From Amphirosellinia nigrospora (Eukaryota > Ascomycota > Sordariomycetes > Xylariales > Xylariaceae), in contig SCHM01000003.1 in assembly GCA_004123355.1 (NCBI GenBank), positions 744,001-808,000 on the forward strand: 64,000 nucleotides of DNA, written 5' to 3'. The translations under genes were made by a program, and so were the position numbers. Below the pieces are notes generated by a model that saw only the letters and a program-made list of their open reading frames with translations, ran no database searches and was not told the origin of the DNA. Below, in pieces: positions 24,401 through 36,503 of this stretch (positions within the stretch are counted from its first letter, which is position 1; each line of letters begins with the position of its first letter).

Positions 24401-24772
24401 GTCGATAGCGAATATAACTACGAGGAAGTACAGCGCTTCTTCGACACCCATGTTCTGCCGTACTTTGAAGACATGCAGCTCTACGACACTTACGCTAATA
24501 GTCACCCTGTGACTTCACTCTCCAACACCCTCTCTACCGAATTTCACTGTACCAAGTGGAGGATCATGGCTTCTGAGACCGACGACGAGGATCGTGAGTT
24601 TACGGCAACGAAGATCGCGGCTGGTGTCATGATCCATGGGGTGGTGAGGGAACACTCTTTTGGCGATAGCGCTAGATATGCGAAAATGAGAGCGGCGCAA
24701 AAAATGCTGGGTAAGCTGAAAGACATGAGCGTAGAGAAGTTCAAGAAGACATTCGGCTGCAACTGTGCGTAG
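19875..24772 (+). CDS. dcl2: Dicer-2-like ribonuclease III (RNA silencing)
   Basis: Dicer cuts double-stranded RNA into siRNAs; fungal Dicer-2 enzymes act against viruses and transposons. In order: helicase motif I DTGTGKT, split by intron 20166-20223; DEAHH (about 20617); GMTASPVDT; the helicase C part ending in [10 protein letters not shown] (about 21798-21830); dsRNA-binding and platform regions; RNase IIIa [14 protein letters not shown] (about 23440); RNase IIIb [14 protein letters not shown] (about 24030); and a C-terminal dsRNA-binding domain starting HPVTSL. There is no PAZ-like motif I can point to, as usual for fungi. Introns: 20166-20223, 20328-20389, 21373-21605 (carrying an insertion) and 23182-23233, all phase-consistent. 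The frame shifts by one base near 19910, 20953, 21737 and 22965, with family sequence on both sides each time. Two of these lie at GG or CCGG, suggesting assembly indels, though real decay cannot be excluded. Confidence 0.88.
21385..21583 (-). mobile_element. Poly-A-tailed retroposon-like insertion in a Dicer intron
   Basis: A run of 39 T (21385-21423) is followed by about 160 bases that match, in reverse orientation and at roughly 80% by eye, a segment at 30823-30996. Read on the minus strand this is a body ending in a 39-base poly-A tail, as expected of a SINE or a 5'-truncated LINE. Conserved blocks include AGACAAAGAGACTCC and TATATAGCCATAT. It sits wholly inside intron 3, antisense to the gene. 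I could not identify target-site duplications or pol III boxes with confidence. Confidence 0.65.
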
Positions 24773-25646
24773 TGAAGTAGGGCGTGTGGTTTTTCGAAAG
24801 GTAATAGGGGTAAATAAGAAGGGGGCCACTGGAATGTAAAATACCAAAATTCGTTACTTCATTTCACTTTCCACACTTAGCTACAAAAACCTTGCAGAGT
24901 TCAAAAAATTTATCAATATATTGCGTTCTATTTGATCAACAGATCCCCAAACATTTACGTGACAGAGCTTGAACCTTGGATGGGTAATTGCTAGATTACC
25001 TCCTAACCTAGGGACACAGGCACCCTAGGCTAATTCAGTACCTGCCAGATAAATAAATGACGATTGGAAGATTTTCTCTTTATTTCTTTGCGAAACCAGA
25101 CTTACACCTCGATGCTTAGTATTATCTCGAATGCTGCCTAAACTAGGAAACTTGAAACTTTGCTATCTACGATATATGTGTCTTGCTAATACGATTCGCA
25201 ACATACCGTCTTATTTAAGTCCGTTTACAAATGCGTTGAGTTTAGAACTGTTTATCAGCATTAACTAAATGCATTATTAGGCTGATTACTATGCTAACTT
25301 CCCCTTACTCCTATTTCCAAGTCCGGCGTTTCGGCCTGAACATTGTGTCATCCAACGCCATGTCATCATACAATAAATACACAACCAGTCAGATAAAAGT
25401 CCGGAAACCAGCTTATTTGAGCAAACCAAGGCTAGGGATCGCAATGCAACCAATAACCAATAACCGATAGCCATCCAGTCTTCTGTCGAGTCCGAGATCC
25501 CCCTCATATCCAACACCTCATGTCCTCATGTAACACATTCATTCGTCATCTATGGGTCTATGCCATTTTTAATCTGAATGGTCGCCCGTGCCATATTCAC
25601 GAAATGTACCTTTCAAATCCTTTAAGAGATTTAGAAGTCCGAGTCG
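24773..25646. other. Intergenic between convergent genes
   Basis: AT-rich 3' flanks of Dicer and of the minus-strand gene ending at 25647. No coding signal; short open frames near 25289-25516 are unsupported. Confidence 0.5.
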
Positions 25647-28031
25647 TCATCCTCTTCTTATAGACTGTCGTCTTGCGGCGTAGGCCGAAGTATGGTGTAG
25701 CACCAAACTTGCTCGGTTCATCGGGATATCGAAATTCATTCCATCATCCGAAGAGTCTAGCTGCTCGCAATCGTCGTCAGAGTCGATTTCGGGGAAAACT
25801 GGAAAGTGGGTATCCTGGAGAATTATGAAGATGGTGTTCCGGAGCTCGGATAGCTAACAAATCCGGTGACGGTGATGAGACGGGTATAGCCGTATCGAAT
25901 AGTCCAGGGAGACCGGACATCTGGTTTCCAGAAAGGTCGTAGTCTGTTTCCGTAAATAGGAGATCCTTCTCATACGAGCCTCTCGATGGTGTTGTTGAAC
26001 TACCGTTGGAAGAAGCGTGGTCTTGGAGATAAAACTCGCTTGATTGGCGTTTTGGAGCATTCGTATGAGAGGGGGTTGGCACGACATGGCACGCATTTTT
26101 CTAGACCCGGATTGTGATGACTTTGAAAGTGGAATTTCGGGGACTGGAGGGATTGATAGGACCGAATGGTGTGGAAACATAGGTGAGAAATCGATTGACG
26201 TGCTGGTAGTGTGGCCTGACTGGGGTCTGAACGGATTCGAGCTTAGAGTTGACATTGCTGTCTCAGATGTGAAAGACCCATGACGGAGGCTGCTGCCACG
26301 CTCTGGAATCGTGTTTTCAATCTCATGGGTGGTGATGCTCTTGTTGGATAGAGAGATTATGCTCTGTTCCGAAGGTGCTTTGACCAACTTGGCTCGTCTT
26401 TATTGTCGGCGTACTTCACAGGCGAAGAGATTATTTCTATATTTGTAAGTTAGCATTACTTCTTAGAAACGTGAGGCACAAGTCGCAACGCTGAATACAC
26501 TGGAGAGCACTGACGTGATTTGTGGTCAGGTTGCTGTGCTGATGACTTATAAAAAGAGTCCTGGAGATCGGTGGTACTTCCCAGTTGGCGTCGAGTTGAA
26601 TTACGGTCTTTTGGAAGCTGTACGCTTTGCAGTGATTTTTTTTGTTGGTAGGTATCTTCATAGAATTCCCCACGAGTCGGAGACTGGATACCCTGGAGGC
26701 TTTGCCGCTTTACTAACAACCTTGATTCTACCAGCGGCGTTATGCTCCGCCGCTTGAATGCGTCCTTGGATGGCGGAGGAAGAGCTGGTAAGGGCTTCTC
26801 CAGGCCACTATGTTTCTGACGGCTTTGGTTTTCAATGTGCGATGACGCGAGCGATTGTCTCTTGCTGGAGATATTCGGTTTTGTATGTTCGCGCTCGTGC
26901 ATAGTAGCTGCCCGAGCTCGATCCCTGAGCGAATCAGGGAAAAAATCAGGGTCTTTCTCTTTCCCCCTTCTCGCCGCTGATGAGCTTCGTGGTATATCAG
27001 TAGATCCAGAAGCTGTAAAAGAAGGCATGGATTTTCGTCTCGCCGCTCTTTCAGACCTAGCCGATGCGGTCCGCGACATAACTTTCGGCGCATCATCCAA
27101 ATCATGTAGCGGGAGCGCGATGATGTTCTCTTGGGATATGGGTCGATTGTTGTATGAGTTCTAGTGTGCTTGGATCGTAGACCTGAGCTCATGGAATGAC
27201 GAGTTCTAGGACGCCTCGGGATTTCGTCATCGGTGTCATCATCAACATCTTTGGAAACGATCGGAGTCCGTTTTGCATCTTCGTGATCTAGGAAGGATGC
27301 TTGAGGGTTTGCCTTCTCAAAATCAATGTCTTTTTCTAACCTATTACGGTCTGCGACATCTTCGCCATAATTTTTCGAGCCCGTGGCCTGGACTCGGCTG
27401 TAAAAATCGGATGGTTTGAGCCTTGATTGCGCATCTAAAAGATCAACGTAGCCCCTAGGTTTGCTAGATTCACCGCTGCGAATCGAGACGGAATATGTCG
27501 ATGCCAAGCCAGGCGAGGGCGCAGGTCTTGCTGATGCTGACGAAGGCTGAAGATCGGTCGCGACTTTGGGGGTAACCTGTAAGGGCCATATTTCTTCTTT
27601 AGAGATGGTGACGGTAGTTCAGACGTTGGCTGTGATCGTAAGCTCGAAGCACCTATGTTTGTTCCACCTGGTTGGCTTGACGGAGCGGTGCGTGGACGGT
27701 CCACGGCCAAGTTGTAAGGACCATCTCTGCGAAAATTGGGAGCTAAGGGCGATGGGATAGGCGTGTTATTGTGAGAGAGGGTTGCGAGATTGGGATGAGA
27801 CTTTTGGAACTGCTCTAGAATCTTGCTTCCATTGCCGAGAACGGGATATGTACCTAGAGAACTATGTAAGCTATGGATACTGGCGAGACACAATATTACC
27901 AAATTGGGAGGACGCATACCGCGGATTGGTGGCTGCAACGCCACTGTAGCATCGTAGGCACTTGTCTTGAGCGAGTCGCGCCCAGATAGATCCGAGTAAG
28001 ACTTCTTGGAAAAAAGGGCTAACAATCCCAT
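25647..28031 (-). CDS. Conserved Ser/Pro-rich fungal protein of unknown function
   Basis: Begins MGLLALFSKKSYSDL; intron 27854-27919 (66 nt, phase 1) joins PPIRG to TYPVLGNG. Further on are RGYVDLLDAQ, KPSDFYSRVQATG and GEDVADRN, then a Ser/Arg-rich low-complexity stretch, KPLPALPPPSKD, GLPGLFDTAI and a C terminus with SDDDCEQLDSSDDGMN and YAARRQSIRRG. I recognise these blocks as a Pezizomycotina-specific family but know no function; the protein looks largely disordered. Frames change between recognisable blocks near 27570, 27170 and 25830, and a further switch lies near 26400, where an intron may exist. The stop TGA at 25647-25649 follows the last family block. Damage or assembly error cannot be told apart. 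Confidence 0.55.
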
Positions 28032-30822
28032 CTTGACAGCATGGCTTTCTTGCGCGGCACCTGAGGATTTAACGTTGGTTAGGCATGTGACAAGTATGCG
28101 GTCTTACTATTCGTGTCTTCGTTACGTAGTATTATGTCGTTTACTTGGCCGAAAGGTCAAAGATCGACCACAAATATTGAAATATCCACTACCAAGCGCG
28201 GCCGATGAAAGATGATAAGCCGTTGCTAGAATTGGTCCGACGGTAGATGGAATGGAAAAGAAAGCGTTTGCTTTTGTGGCGTTCGTTGCAAAAGCGAAAC
28301 TCTGGGGAAAGGAAATGTGGTAGAAATGATATACGGTTGCTCTGCCAGGTATCCGAGGGGAAAAGGCAACGAATAGCACCGATGGGTGTCTACCAAGGCA
28401 AACAAGGGGCGAGGTAATTATTGATTAGGAAATAAGATATCACGGCAATCGGTGAACTGGTATGTTGGTTTGGTACGGAACAGACTCGCATCTGAAGAAA
28501 AAAAAGGAAAAAAAAACGACGGGATAGCCGGCGACAAAGACAAAACAAACTTCAATGAACGGGCCAATCAATGGACAACGTACACAAGCACTCTAGGGGT
28601 TTTAGAACTTGCTTAGCTGCGCTGCGATGGCTGAATCCAAGGAGACCCTCGGTTGTGTCAACGTGTGACGAAAAAAGAGAGGGGAGGAGAACGAAGGAGA
28701 ATCTAGTGTAAGTAGTGTAATGTAGTGTGTCCCTTTGGCGTATTTATCTTGTAAGGGGGACGGAGAGGGAGTTTCCTTTCTAGATCAATCTTGTAGTAGC
28801 TCCATGCTGGTGTGTAATACAAGTACAGTTATTGTATACTCCTACCTGGGCAGACACCTGAGAGCCCTGAAAGGTATTTGTTTCTCTCGGCCTTCTAAAT
28901 AACTTCCTGATCGACAGGCACTATCCGCTAGCCCTGCTCGTAACAGGATCTTCAGTCAGCTTAGCGTAGGTCTAGGCTACCTACTTCCCTGTCCTCTGCT
29001 GACGGAGGGGCGTTTGTTTGCATGCTGCACGTGAAAACACGGTGCGAAAATAAGCCATCCCAACACCGTGGACGCATGACGAATTGACGAATGCTATACT
29101 GCAACTACCACCTACCTAGGTAGATATAGTAAACCATCCGTTTGTTAGTCTAGCGTAGAGGTACGACAGCAATCAAAGCTGTTTTCTTACTGCAAACGCT
29201 TGTTACCGCGTAATCTTTCGTGGGTCTCGGGAATCAACTCAATTTCCTAGCACCTTCTCCATTATTTACCTTAGTATTCCCGTATATACGGCTTTACCGA
29301 CGTCCACACCTACGACGTACCTACCCAAGGTGACTTACATGACTGTCTAAAGGCAAGAAATGATGTAGTAACATCTTTATGTATTCAAGGTATGAAGCAG
29401 GTATATCGCTATTCATATCAGTTGAGCGTAATGTCCAGATCTTGACAGAAAAGTCCAGCTTCTAAGGACCAGTGGTGTTTGGTATTTTGATGTAATGTAA
29501 GTAGAACTCCAATCTAGGAGGCCTTTTGTTATTACGCTTAGCGGACACTGTATGGGTTATATCCTGGGTGGAAGAAGTCTGAGATCTGTAGTGGGGTTGC
29601 GTTCATTTATAGGAGATGAAGATCATAATAAGTACCCTGCGTATTCTTGATCGGAGGATGCTCTTCCAGTCCCGCGTCATCTCCTCGGATCGATCAGCAT
29701 GGTTTTGTATGTATATAAACGGATTACTGATTCGGTGGTTTTTATTCACAGAGCCGGCGCCGCAAACCTTTCAATTCCCCCGGGCTGTCAAACTATTGCA
29801 TCGTACTAGTCTAGCTTCGGTGTAAGTCATCAGGTACAGTAGAACTAGCGCTTTGCCGAGGAATAGGTAGGTAAGCATCCATGGGCTCAACAATGACTGG
29901 CATCAGTTGATGCGACTCAGCACCCTTCAAACCTACGTAAGCTTCGCAAGCCAACACGGCGCTTCAAACGATGGAGACGCCAACGTCAATGGAGTCTAAG
30001 CTTAGGTCGCTAATCTAAATAGTGTACAAGTAGGAACAACATGATTCCCATCGAGTTGGGAATAATGTCTTAGGTAGGCTAGCAGTTACCACCTGCATGG
30101 TATCGGGGCCGTCAAAAGGGGGACCATAGAACCTGGACCCCTGGATTTGGCGGTGAGGAATTTCCGATTCGTCGCTCCTCTCTGAGTGTAGGGTGGTATT
30201 CTAAATGTTTAATCCCCGATGATGTGCAGGGCTTGGTTAGTGTATCAGCCGCATGCAACTCTAATGATGCAAACAATGGCCTTTTAGGTTTCCCGCGTTC
30301 GAGATAGGCAGCAGTTTCAATCGACACCTTTAAAGAAAAGAAAATATAGTACTGCGATCCCAAGTTTATACATAGTATGCTACCGACTCGCGCTCATGAT
30401 TCGTATGAATGCACTTACCCAGACCCGATTGGGTCTAACGCCTGACCCATGGATTGCGTATTCTACATCTTGGGATCTTGGGATCTTGGAAGCTTGAAAT
30501 CTTACGATAATGCCGTACCACTAATACGGTTCAATTGGGTCGCTTAAGGCTAGATACCCTTAGGCACCAAGATCTCCCACCGGCTCATTCGCTTCATGCG
30601 GAGGCATAGTGTGGTCTAACCTTGCATAGTTACAGATTGATCGGGCTCAGTTTAGTTTTGCTGTTTATGTGCACTGATACTGTTTGTGTTAATTCAGCAC
30701 ACGGTACACATCCTCTATGCCCATTCGAAGCCCATCTTTAACTGCTTGTATTGTAAAATGAAACAAATGTCGACTTATATCACATAATCCAGGAGCACTC
30801 CTCGAACAATCCGATGTTCCAT
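28032..30822. other. Intergenic, gene-poor
   Basis: Purine and A-rich tracts near 28495-28520, a TACCTAGGTAG word near 29113, and a short direct repeat of CTTGGGAT (about 30471-30492). No gene could be supported on either strand. Confidence 0.45.
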
Positions 30823-30996
30823 CGTGCTAGGAACAGGGGTCTAGACACGCTAGTCAGACAAAGAGACTCCATGTATATAGCCATATAGTCACATAGAGCT
30901 CACGGAGATGGCTTCACTCGTTCTCTGTGCAACAGCAGACATCTACACCCTCCCCGACATAACACCATACCCTTGCGAGGTCCGTGACACATCGGG
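30823..30996 (+). mobile_element. Second copy of the Dicer-intron retroposon-like repeat
   Basis: Matches the minus strand of 21424-21583, including CTCTGTGCAACA, TATATAGCCATAT, GACAAAGAGACTCC and ACCCTTGCG. It has about 14 extra bases in the middle of its second half and no poly-A tail, so it is an older or truncated copy. Confidence 0.65.
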
Positions 30997-32063
30997 TCGC
31001 GTACTTTTGGCAGCCCTACCTGTTCATTAAGCTGGCCGCCGACGTGGTAGTAGCGCGGCACTCTTCGTGGATCTTTTCTTGGTCCCACGTGGAACACGGT
31101 GTGGCTAGCCACTACGATTAGAGATTATATGAGGCCATAGTTCGAGCAGCCCATCGCTAAGTCACACTTTATATCATACCATCTCGCTGACTAGCTAGTC
31201 TTTTGCCGGAGATCAACAGAACAATTAAACAAAAACAAGAAATCTTCAGTCCATGCCAGAGTAAAGATATTCTTCTACAAGCTGCCAAATGTGCTAGAAT
31301 GCAAATCGAGAAACCACTGGTTAGCAGACCCTTGGTTCATGATACTCTTGTGGTTTTGGGGGTTTATTCTGCTTTGGATGATAGTCGCTCCGAGCCTTTA
31401 ATACTTTTAGTGTGGACGCAGGGGAAACTTCCACAACATAGGTTTTCTAGATACCAGCACTTTTTTTAAGAACCGTATGTAGTTAATTTCAGTGCTTACC
31501 ATGAATACTGGAGAAAGCGCCCAATGCAAGAAGACAATTCGCGACATCAGGATGTGCATGATGTTGTAATTGCAGACATAGAAAGTACCTACCTAGAGGT
31601 ACCCAGCACCATCCGTCATATATGATAGATTTTCGCTGATATTATACTGGCAGGTGAGAAGGGCTGTACACCGTCGCTGATCTTGCCGTCAGTGAGCATT
31701 TGTCCCAGTGCCTGCTCTGTTCGAGCTGGCCTCCTCGTGAGCACCTACTTGATGTAGGAGCGACGAAACCGGCCCTGCCCAAATGTCAAACCAAACGACT
31801 TACGTAACATGAGAAACAAACAGCAAGTCTCCGTGAACTGTATTGGCGAGCCTGAATTCATCAACATCATCACCCACCTATTGCTTTGGCAGAGGCACCC
31901 ATCCACCCTACTCTTCATCCCAACCTCATCGTAATAGCACCTATAGAACATCAATACATCAGAATTCGTTAGCACCTGGCAGATACTTCACCCGGATCCC
32001 ACGCTTATACATCTCTAGTCAATAGTAAAGCCCCAAAATAGCTCGGTCTTCATTTCTCCAGCC
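30997..32063. other. Intergenic, no gene supported
   Basis: Upstream region of the gene at 32064. Open frames at 31203-31469 and 31745-31975 have no recognisable content. A TACCTACCTAGAGGTACC near-palindrome lies at about 31587-31604. Confidence 0.4.
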
Positions 32064-34420
32064 ATGGACCATTCGTTGGACGGCCATGGACTATCACGAG
32101 CACAGCTCCAGGCTAAGGCGGAAGCTGCCGCGTCTACTGGCCAGCTCGACGGTGATTCTGGCCATAATCCAGCTAGACCTGCCAGAGCCCCAAGGCCTGA
32201 TGGCGGCTGCGAATGGCGGGGTGATGCCCCTGATCCTGAGCTAGATGATCTAGCACATACATGGGGGGAAACCCAGCAATCAACTCGTCCAGTGGATACG
32301 TGCGACTGGCGCGGTGATAAGCCCGAGCAGCACGAAGATGATTTAGGCCGAATCTGTCAGCCCCCTCCGAAGTCGGATCGACGTAATAAACCAGTTGAGG
32401 ATGGTAACCCTGTTCAAATGCCAACCCCTCGTTCCTCCAAAATGGCAGGAATCCCAGAAACCCGTTCGTATTCGCGCCATAGCTAGTTACACACGCTCGC
32501 TAACGATCTACTAGTCCTCCCTACAACAAATGACAAGAGCCCCGATCGAAAGCATGATCCCCAAGCTATTTTTGGTCTGCTCCCCGAGTCACCATATATT
32601 CTCAGCTTAACTAATATTCATTAGAAACTCCAACTCGAGACGAGAAACAGTTCGAGCATGGGAGGAGACCAAGTACAAAGAAAAGACAAGATGGTATATA
32701 TTGATCGAGCCCACCTCTACGACTAGAACTAATCAACTTCTGTAAAGAAAACCCCGTTGGCCCAAGCAATGCCCCACGACGAGGTCAGTCGACCAAACAA
32801 TCGCAAGTTTCGCGTCTTATATTGACAGCGAGCTAGGACGTGGAGCCGTGAATCAGTCTCCTACGGAAGGTTCGTGATGTTTGTGACACTTAGTTGATTT
32901 TATTCTAATACCCCAATCTTCCAGGAAGAACACACTCTCCATGGGTTGACTCTTTGGAACAGTTGCCCGCGACTATGATAGAAAAGGTTAACAGGGGCGT
33001 TAAAGAAACTCTCGAGGCGGCTGCTAGCATATTGTCACCTGCCACCCAAAATGAGCCACCGCCCCAAGAACCCACTCCGATGGAAAAGCCACAAAGGAGG
33101 AGTTCTGGTCTCGCTCCGGTTACAGCAGCACCACCTCCGGCGGACTCTTACATACCAACATCAGCCCAACCTCCAAACGGACCGCTAACAGCGCCCGACG
33201 AGCAAGGGGACAACAAGAAGCAGAAAAGGGAGAGAAGTCGGTCGGAGAAGAAAGTACAACGTGAAGCCAGACGTAAATCTAAGCAACAGAAGACCAAAGA
33301 GAAGAAGGAAACACGAAAAGAAGAAAAAGAAATGCGCCGAAAAGAAAAGGAATGGAAGAAGATAGCGAAGAAAGGTGGAGAGCTGCCCCTCCATCTCCGT
33401 TTAGGTCTTCGACTTGCACCTGGTTCAAAGGTTCCATACACTCCGAAGTGCGACATCTGTACCAAAGCTGCTGCTTCCGCTATGAGTAGCAAAAAACGGG
33501 ATCCAAAGTGTACAATGTGTGCAAAGGCAGCTGAACACGAATCTACAGATCAGTACCTGAAATCTTTAAAGGTCAATCTTGTGGAGTTACCCTCCTTGGA
33601 TGACCTTTTAGACACCATCAAGAGAGTCCTTGACATGGAGAAAAGGGCCCAAGGAAATGGGGCCGAAGAAGATATTAACTTTGAACGAGGGTCTCAAACG
33701 AGCCATCAAACACAATCCGACCAGGAACTTTTAGAGCATATTCTTTTACACATCCGGGATTTTGCTACCAACGGCGGTGAGCATCACTTGCGCGGACGTA
33801 AATGCAACCAAGACGGCCAACCCGGCCATTTGGGACGTCACGGCCTAGACGGAAATAGAGACTCACCTACAACAACAGACAGTGAGCACACCATCTCTAA
33901 CTCATCAAGTAACTCGGGTTCGCCTACCATGTCAAGCCCTCCTGCGGTTGATTGGTGGGTTCGGGCAATGTCTTCGAAAGAGTTGCCGTCTACTCCCTAC
34001 TGCTCCAGTTCCCCGCTTCGCGCTCCCACTCCGCTGCGAAGGTGATTAGTTATGACCTGTCCACTTTCGTTGCTCAAGAACCATTGCTGAATATTTCCTA
34101 ACAGGCCCAAGACAACCGTTTACGACGCGAGAACGGCCCACTGCTCTGTTCCAAAGCTGGATGGCAACTCTGCTGCGTACCACTTCTATCTGCCTTTCGC
34201 TGTCTGCCATAATTGTTGCTGTTCGCCAGGTCAGTCAAGTGGCCTGGACAACTGGCGTGCTCCATTCAGACGATCTTTCCCGTCAGTTCCTCAGGGGTAC
34301 TCCTCCAGGCAGGGAATGCCCGTCTTGAGGTCAGGTTGGGCTGAGACCCTACCATCCGACACTCCTAGACCCAGCCAAGATGGAATATATCATCCTAGGT
34401 CTAGATCTGGGTCTATTTAA
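32064..34420 (+). CDS. Multi-exon fungal protein with WRGD repeats and CxxC pairs, unknown function
   Basis: Exon 1 from the ATG at 32064 encodes two diverged copies of C-[DE]-WRGD followed by acidic residues (near residues 50 and 83). Phase-consistent introns follow: about 32463-32513 (donor gttcgt, branch gctaac), one ending attag near 32631, one from gtatat near 32694 ending taaag near 32749, 32869-32923 (donor gttcgt), and 34042-34104. Later parts contain QTIASFASYID, SPWVDSLEQLP, a Lys/Arg/Glu-rich coiled-coil-like segment (33210-33370), the pair CDICTKAA and CTMCAKAA that could bind zinc, VDWWVRAM, and a last exon with FAVCHNCCCSP ending at TAA 34418-34420. One frame discrepancy lies near 32795 before QTIASFA. 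I know no function; nuclear location is plausible from the basic tract. Confidence 0.55.
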
Positions 34421-34957
34421 TCTTGGGTTGGTTGTGGAGTTAGGGCTGCTTCTCTAGGAGCAATTGTTTTATCAGGCTGAAACTGTTATTCTGTTATTAA
34501 GGGGAACTTGACCATCAGATTGCAACGAGTAAGGTTAATAACGAGGGACGTATAGTGAGTGGTGGATTAACATTCGTGGAAAATCGCAAAGTTAGGCGGA
34601 TAAATCGAAAATGCCTTCACACGGATACTGTCACTGGTTTGTCTCGATGAATTCAATTGTAATTATCATATTTTGCGGGTGTCGAGCCTGTGATGCCCTG
34701 GCCAACTGTATTTGTCGCCATCACCTAGCAAAATCAACGAGGGCATCATCACCATACCCCGGAAGAATTCAAGCATCGAAAAAATGATAGCTCTTCCCAA
34801 ACTATGCACATGCTTTGGGTATATTCGGTACAGCTGCATTATGTTCTCAGCTTAATGCAAGATATTCGCTGTGCATTTGTAATGCCTACAGCTGGCCAAC
34901 TTTCTGATCTTCCCTTTTGTTCCTATGTTCTCCTTTTACATTAGTCCTAACCTTATT
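34421..34957. other. Intergenic between convergent genes
   Basis: 3' flanks of the gene ending at 34420 and of the minus-strand hydrolase. No coding signal seen. Confidence 0.5.
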
Positions 34958-35802
34958 CTAGTCCAGAGAGCTTGCGAGCGCGACACAGGAAAACCGCATG
35001 TCGCCGCCTCCGCGTTCTAAGAACTTCAAAGGACCCCAGAGTAGGGCCTTCTCAGAGAGCACGTCCTCGTCGGCAGCCAGACGTCCCCGGACGATGGGGC
35101 CCTTGCGCCGACCGTCGAGTTCCCACAGCGTGCCGTCGTCCGTCTTCACGAAACATACATAGTGCAGATCCACGTCGTCTTGAGCGTCGGGCGCTACCGT
35201 CTGCCCCTGGCTCGCTGCCTCGTGGTGCGCGGTCGCTAACGCGGGTGTCTTTTCGAGTAGAGCTGACCGCTCCGCGGGCGGTAGGGGGATCGATTGTGCG
35301 AGGAGGGTTGCGAGAGGCGTGTCTTGTTCTGACCGTTTCGGGGGCGGGTTAGCTTTTGTTAGATCCATGTGTGTCTAGACCGGGAAAAGGAGAAAACAAG
35401 CTCATTAGAAAAAGAAAGGTAGCATACCGATGAACCCCCTAGCCGGCCCGTTCGCGACGGCGTGGAGTAGGCCCATTAGCCCGCACGCGTTGCGGATCGT
35501 CTGCCTCCACCACACGACAGGCTCGTGCTCGCCCTTCCCTGTGTATTCTTCGACGCCGGCATCTTCGGCCAGCCGCGACGACTCGTACGTGGCGCTCACG
35601 GGAACACGAGCAGCAGCGCTAGCGCGGGCCGCGGGATGAAGGCGAGCAGCTCGGGTTCTGAGATGCTGTATACGTCGTGTACCTGCAGCGCGCTGCTCAA
35701 GCCTAGCTTCCGCAGGAGAGATGTCATCAGTTCTGGGTTCGCCTCCAGCGGTATGAAAGCCGGGGCGCCGGGGCTTGGATCTGGGTTTGTCGTGCTGGTC
35801 AT
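34958..35802 (-). CDS. Ubiquitin carboxyl-terminal hydrolase, UCH-L3/YUH1 type
   Basis: Cysteine protease that removes small adducts from the C terminus of ubiquitin. The N-terminal part from the ATG at 35802 reads FIPLEANPE and LGLSSALQVHDVYSI. The active-site region reads QTIRNACGLMGLLHAV, with the catalytic Cys in NACG. The last exon holds DVDLHYVCFVK (its His is the expected catalytic one), LWELDGRRKGP and FSCVALA, and stops at 34958. An intron starts at gtatgc (about 35429) and ends near 35374 at tctag; its phase does not join cleanly. A one-base shift in a CC run near 35600 separates LLLVFP from SATYESSRL. The catalytic residues I can see are present, so the enzyme is probably functional if these shifts are assembly errors. 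Confidence 0.8.
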
Positions 35803-36503
35803 TTTGTGTCTGGTCGGAGGCTGAGCCTGTATCTTTGTGAGACTGTTGTTTTTGGGATGGTCTCGTAGAGTATTGACTTTAGAAAGATAGTCCTACGTGT
35901 TTCATGAGGTAAACAAAATCCCATCGGATGCCTAAATTAATTCTAAGCTATGACGCAACCCCGCACAACCCCGCGTCAATCCGCCCTTACCCGCCATCAG
36001 CGCGTCAAGCTTATGCAAGAGCTTGTGTGGGGTCGTCTCCTCATCCAAGTACCTAAGCATGTGATCTATGACCAGAGTAATGAGCCAAAAAAAAAGGGAT
36101 TATAGGAAAAACTTTAATCAAATTATTATTTTCCCAAACAATTCATCTTATGTGGTGAATGTTTGCTATAGCGGGAGCATAGATAGAAACAAAATTCATG
36201 AGCTCCTGATTACCAAATGCTATTCGCTTCAACGTTCTCAGCTCATTACTCCATGAAGTTAGCGTAATCGGTTAGGTGTGATCACCAACTGAGTTCTTGC
36301 CTTGTCTTGACATAACAACTGCTGAATTATATAAGTTCGGCGTTAATAGTTCAACAACTGACTAGATTTATAATACATAATGTCCCTGTATTTCCAACCC
36401 AAGACATTATCGTACATCCTCTCTCCGTTAGTTCTAATATAACTTCTCAATTCCAGTCCCCAACGTAAGATTCATAAGTTGTCTTCTCCCAAACCTCCGC
36501 AAT
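35803..36503. promoter_or_regulatory. Divergent promoter region between UCH and SDR genes
   Basis: AT-rich around 36080-36250 with a run of nine A at 36088-36096. No coding signal beyond chance frames. Confidence 0.4.
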
